Positions 42,751-45,329 of a stretch of 45,329 nt of DNA are shown piece by piece; the stretch's first letter is position 1; each line of letters begins with the position of its first letter. The stretch lies in the NCBI GenBank assembly GCA_024401745.1, contig JAKSKK010000016.1, positions 1 to 45,329 of the forward strand, given 5' to 3'. The position numbers were made by a program, and so were the translations under genes. The notes under the pieces are model-generated. The model searched no databases, was not told the DNA's origin, and saw only the letters and a program-made list of their open reading frames with translations. The DNA comes from Bacteroidales bacterium. Its GTDB lineage: Bacteria > Bacteroidota > Bacteroidia > Bacteroidales > UBA932.

Positions 42751-43029
42751 ATGAAACAGGACGAATTTATCAAGGTAGTTGAGAAAGCAGCCGCAGAGCG
42801 CGCCTGCAAGGTGTTCGACATCATGTACAATGATGACGACAACATATTTGACGTGACGATCGAGAAGCTCGACGCATCCGCAGTCGACCTCGCCGACTGC
42901 GAGTTCGTGCACAGGGCAGTGCTTGCCGCCTTCGACCGCGACGTCGAGGATTACGCCCTCACTGTAGGCTCCCGCGGAATAGACGCCGCCGAGGCCGACG
43001 AAATGTTGAAAACAATAAATGAAGAATAG
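42751..43029 (+). CDS. rimP: Short RimP, N-terminal domain only
   Basis: A 92-residue protein. The segment DCEFVHRAVLAAFDRDVEDYALTVGS, seen here as its core AFDRDVEDYALTVGSRGI, matches the N-terminal domain of RimP, a factor for maturation of the 30S ribosomal subunit, and its place just before nusA is the usual one. Full RimP has about 150 residues with a C-terminal SH3-like domain; here the frame ends after the first domain (EMLKTINEE) and nusA begins 10 nt later, so there is no room for the second. Either this lineage uses a reduced RimP or the gene lost its end. Confidence 0.75.
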   Translation: MKQDEFIKVVEKAAAERACKVFDIMYNDDDNIFDVTIEKLDASAVDLADCEFVHRAVLAAFDRDVEDYALTVGSRGIDAAEADEMLKTINEE

Positions 43030-43039
43030 ATAAACCACA

Positions 43040-44305
43040 ATGGAAAAAGAAAAAGCAATCACTCTCATTGATGCCTTCAAGGACTTCAAGGAAGAGAAAA
43101 ACATTGACCGCCCCGTGATGATGGGTGTGCTCAAGGATGTGTTCCTCACACAGATCGCAAAGACCTACGGTTCCGCCGACAACTTCGACGTCATCGTGAA
43201 TGTCGACAAGGGTACCTGTGAGATATATCAGAACTTCGAGATCGTAGAGGAAGTCGAGGATCCCAACTCCGAGATGACCCTCGAGGACGTGAAGGCTGAC
43301 AGCGGTGATGACGACTACGAGATCGGCGACACCTATTCAAAGGTTCTCCCTCTTGCAGCATTCGGACGCCGCGGCATCCTCAACATCCGCCAGAACCTCC
43401 AGGGCCGCATCATGGACATCGAGAAGGCCAACGTCTTCAAGAAGTACAGCGAGAAGGTCGGTGAGCTCTTCTCCGGCGAGGTCTATCAGACCTGGAGCAA
43501 GGAAGTCCTCATCCTCGACGAGGACGGCAACGAGCTCCATATCCCCAAGAACGAGCAGATCCCCGGCGAGCGCTTCAAGAAGAGCGACAGCGTCCGCGCC
43601 ATCATCAAGAGCGTGGAGATGAAGAACAACACCACTCCCTATATCACCCTCAGCCGCACCAGCGACGAGTTCCTCGAGCGCCTCTTCGAGCAGGAGGTTC
43701 CTGAGATCGCAGACGGCCTCATCACCGTCAAGAAGGTGGTCCGCGTTCCCGGCGAGCGCGCCAAGGTTGCAGTGGAGAGCTATGACGACCGCATCGATCC
43801 CATCGGTGCATGTATCGGCGTCAAGGGCAGCCGCATCCTCGGCATCGTCCGCGAGCTCCGCAACGAGAACATCGACGTCATCCAGTGGACACAGAACCCC
43901 ATCCTCCTCATACAGCGCGCACTTGCACCCGCACACATCTCTTCCATCGACATGGGTCAGAGCGACGAGGACAAGGTAAAGGTATTCATGCAGCCCGACG
44001 AGGTCCGCAAGGGTATCGGCCGCGGTGGTGTGAACATCCAGCTTGCAGGCAAGCTCGTCAACCGCGAGCTCGAGGTCTGGCGCGAGATCCCCAAGGACGA
44101 GATCGACAACGAGGAGGACGTTCTTCTCGACGACTTCTCAAACGAGATCGACCAGTGGATCATCGACAAGCTCAAGGGCATCGGCTGCGACACCGCGAAG
44201 AGCGTGCTCGCAATTTCAGAGTCTGACGTCGCTAAGCGCGCAGACCTTGAGGATGAGACTGTAGCAGAGGTATTTGCAATCCTCCGCGCAGAATTTGAAG
44301 ACTAA
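43040..44305 (+). CDS. nusA: Transcription termination/antitermination factor NusA
   Basis: A 421-residue RNA-polymerase-binding factor for pausing, termination and antitermination. The N-terminal domain (about 1-130) has KDVFLTQIAKTYG. An S1 domain (about 135-205) follows with GELFSGEVYQ, then KH1 with GACIGVKGSRI and KH2 with GIGRGGVNIQLA. The C-terminal 70 residues are acidic, with a short helix-hairpin-helix-like segment (LKGIGCDTAKSVLAIS). It is 10 nt after rimP and 15 nt before infB, in the standard operon order, and a candidate regulator of the leader terminator. Confidence 0.96.
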   Translation: MEKEKAITLIDAFKDFKEEKNIDRPVMMGVLKDVFLTQIAKTYGSADNFDVIVNVDKGTCEIYQNFEIVEEVEDPNSEMTLEDVKADSGDDDYEIGDTYSKVLPLAAFGRRGILNIRQNLQGRIMDIEKANVFKKYSEKVGELFSGEVYQTWSKEVLILDEDGNELHIPKNEQIPGERFKKSDSVRAIIKSVEMKNNTTPYITLSRTSDEFLERLFEQEVPEIADGLITVKKVVRVPGERAKVAVESYDDRIDPIGACIGVKGSRILGIVRELRNENIDVIQWTQNPILLIQRALAPAHISSIDMGQSDEDKVKVFMQPDEVRKGIGRGGVNIQLAGKLVNRELEVWREIPKDEIDNEEDVLLDDFSNEIDQWIIDKLKGIGCDTAKSVLAISESDVAKRADLEDETVAEVFAILRAEFED

Positions 44306-44320
44306 TCAAAGGAAAAACGA

Positions 44321-45329
44321 ATGGCAGAAATCAGAATAAACAAACTTATCAAGCAGTTCAACATCGGTCTTTCAGACCTTGTTGACTTCCTGCGCAAGCA
44401 AGGCGCGGACATAGATGAAAACCCTAATGCAAAGGTTTCAGACGAGTATCTTCCTGCACTGAACAAGCAGTTCGGCAAGGACCTCGAGGCCAAGCAGGCC
44501 GCCGAGAAGGTGGACATCCACCTCAGCGAGATCCTCGACAAGGCCGGCCGTACAAAGCCCGCCAAGGCCGAGGAGGAGGAAGAACCCGAGCAGGAGATCA
44601 CAATCAAGAGCAATACCTTCATCACAAAGAAGGAGGCCCCGGCACCTGCAGTGGTAGCGGAGCCTGAGCCCGTGGTTGTTCCCGAACCGGAACCCGAGCC
44701 CGAACCGGAACCTGTTCCTGTTCCCGAACCGGAGCCGGAACCCGTAGCAGAGCCCGAGCCTGTGTCAGAGCCCGAGCCCCAGGCCGTTGTTGAGGAGTCG
44801 CCTTCTGCCAGCGACGAAGAACCTCAGATGGCCGAGGAGGCACCCGCAGAGCCTGAATCAGAGCCTGAGCCCGCAGTTGAGGAGCCCAAGATCGAGGAAC
44901 CTGTCCCCGCTCCCGCAGAGCCCGAGAAGAAGGAAGAGCCTGCCAACCAGCTCAAGGTGGTCGGCAAGATCGACCTCTCTCAGTTCGACCGCAAGCCCAA
45001 GAAGCGTGAGCGCATTGACAAGTCAAGCCAGAAGGTTGACGTAGCCAAGGCCGGTGCCAACATCGACCGCAACGCAGCCAAGAAGGACCGTCAGAAGGCT
45101 CAGCAGCAGGCACAGCAGCAGGCTGGCCAGGGCAAGCGCAAGCGCGGCGACCGCGACCGCTTCAAGCCAGCCATGACCGAGGCCGAGCAGGAAGAGATGC
45201 AGAAGGAGATCCAGAAGCAGGTCAAGGAGACGTATGCAAAGATGAACGAGGGCAAGAAGAACAACTTCGGCGCCAAGTACCGCAAGGAGAAGCGCGAGGC
45301 TGCCGCCCAGCGTACACAGGAGGAGATGG
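44321..45329 (+). CDS. infB: Translation initiation factor IF-2, N-terminal part (3' end outside window)
   Basis: The frame opens at the ATG at 44321 and stays open to the window edge (336 residues seen). The IF2 N-terminal helical domain is clear ([20 protein letters not shown]). It is followed by a long acidic linker with many PEPEP units (about residues 105-210) and then a basic Lys/Arg/Gln-rich stretch ([12 protein letters not shown] type). The GTPase domain lies beyond the window. IF-2 places initiator tRNA on the ribosome. Long low-complexity linkers are normal in Bacteroidetes IF-2. The Pro/Glu repeats are encoded by near-identical codon blocks. Confidence 0.93.
   Translation, partial: MAEIRINKLIKQFNIGLSDLVDFLRKQGADIDENPNAKVSDEYLPALNKQFGKDLEAKQAAEKVDIHLSEILDKAGRTKPAKAEEEEEPEQEITIKSNTFITKKEAPAPAVVAEPEPVVVPEPEPEPEPEPVPVPEPEPEPVAEPEPVSEPEPQAVVEESPSASDEEPQMAEEAPAEPESEPEPAVEEPKIEEPVPAPAEPEKKEEPANQLKVVGKIDLSQFDRKPKKRERIDKSSQKVDVAKAGANIDRNAAKKDRQKAQQQAQQQAGQGKRKRGDRDRFKPAMTEAEQEEMQKEIQKQVKETYAKMNEGKKNNFGAKYRKEKREAAAQRTQEEM

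Noticed and set aside
42622-43149. N-terminal extension of lpd upstream of 42621
   Set aside because: It runs antisense through rimP and the divergent promoters, while MYDLAIIGGGPGG at 42621 is the normal N-terminus.

Overview
The window comes from a Bacteroidales chromosome, probably an uncultured gut or rumen member of fairly high GC. The evidence is the recurring TAnnTTTG promoter box, the near absence of Shine-Dalgarno sites, many signal peptides and lipoproteins, DUF3078 and FadL-like outer-membrane proteins, the lpxD-lpxC-lpxA order, the GH97/GH29/GH2 enzymes, an HECLGH-type DPP III and an archaeal-type prolyl-tRNA synthetase. I recognised no tRNA, rRNA, CRISPR array, SusC/SusD pair or intact transposase.

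Layout. (1) 1-1101: two unknown genes, the first cut by the left edge, that look AT-richer than what follows. (2) 1108-16835: a glycan-degradation region with a GH95-like lipoprotein, a broken GH31 gene, an unknown lipoprotein, and an operon of alkaline-phosphatase-superfamily enzyme, GH97 and GH29. The GH31 gene survives as two minus-strand pieces, 9656-10517 (N-terminal) and 3421-3617 (middle and C-terminal). Between them lies a roughly 6-kb island: an exported TPR-CHAT protease-like protein, a membrane-anchored helical protein, a secreted protein with a glycine-rich hydrophobic stretch, and a PrsW-like intramembrane protease. (3) 16830-20551: a membrane LytTR regulator with a possible array of operator repeats, a short acyltransferase-like protein, and DPP III. 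(4) 20629-26019: a WG-repeat protein, tilS, a DUF3078 protein and proS. (5) 26153-32602: a repeat-rich lipoprotein, then a FadL-like protein, lpxD, lpxC (without the usual fused FabZ), lpxA and a WbqC-like gene. (6) 32649-41276: ribokinase, a secreted ADP-ribosylglycohydrolase-like lipoprotein, a GRP-type sugar transporter, an MBL-fold protein, GH2 beta-galactosidase and lipoate ligase, suggesting salvage of ribosides and galactosides. (7) 41266-45329: dihydrolipoamide dehydrogenase on the minus strand, then rimP-nusA-infB led by a promoter and a leader terminator; infB runs off the right edge.

The two strongest unusual signals are these. First, a 97-bp structured repeat is inserted inside tilS and the WbqC-like gene, in the same orientation and reading frame. 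Its two hairpins differ between copies almost only in loops or by pair-preserving changes, and it encloses a 26-nt core of equal length but unrelated sequence. Second, the TPR-CHAT/PrsW island splits the GH31 gene. Other notable points are -7 boxes 4-6 nt from start codons (possible leaderless mRNAs), convergent genes that overlap at their 3' ends, a RimP lacking its C-terminal domain, and an attenuator-like hairpin before rimP-nusA-infB.
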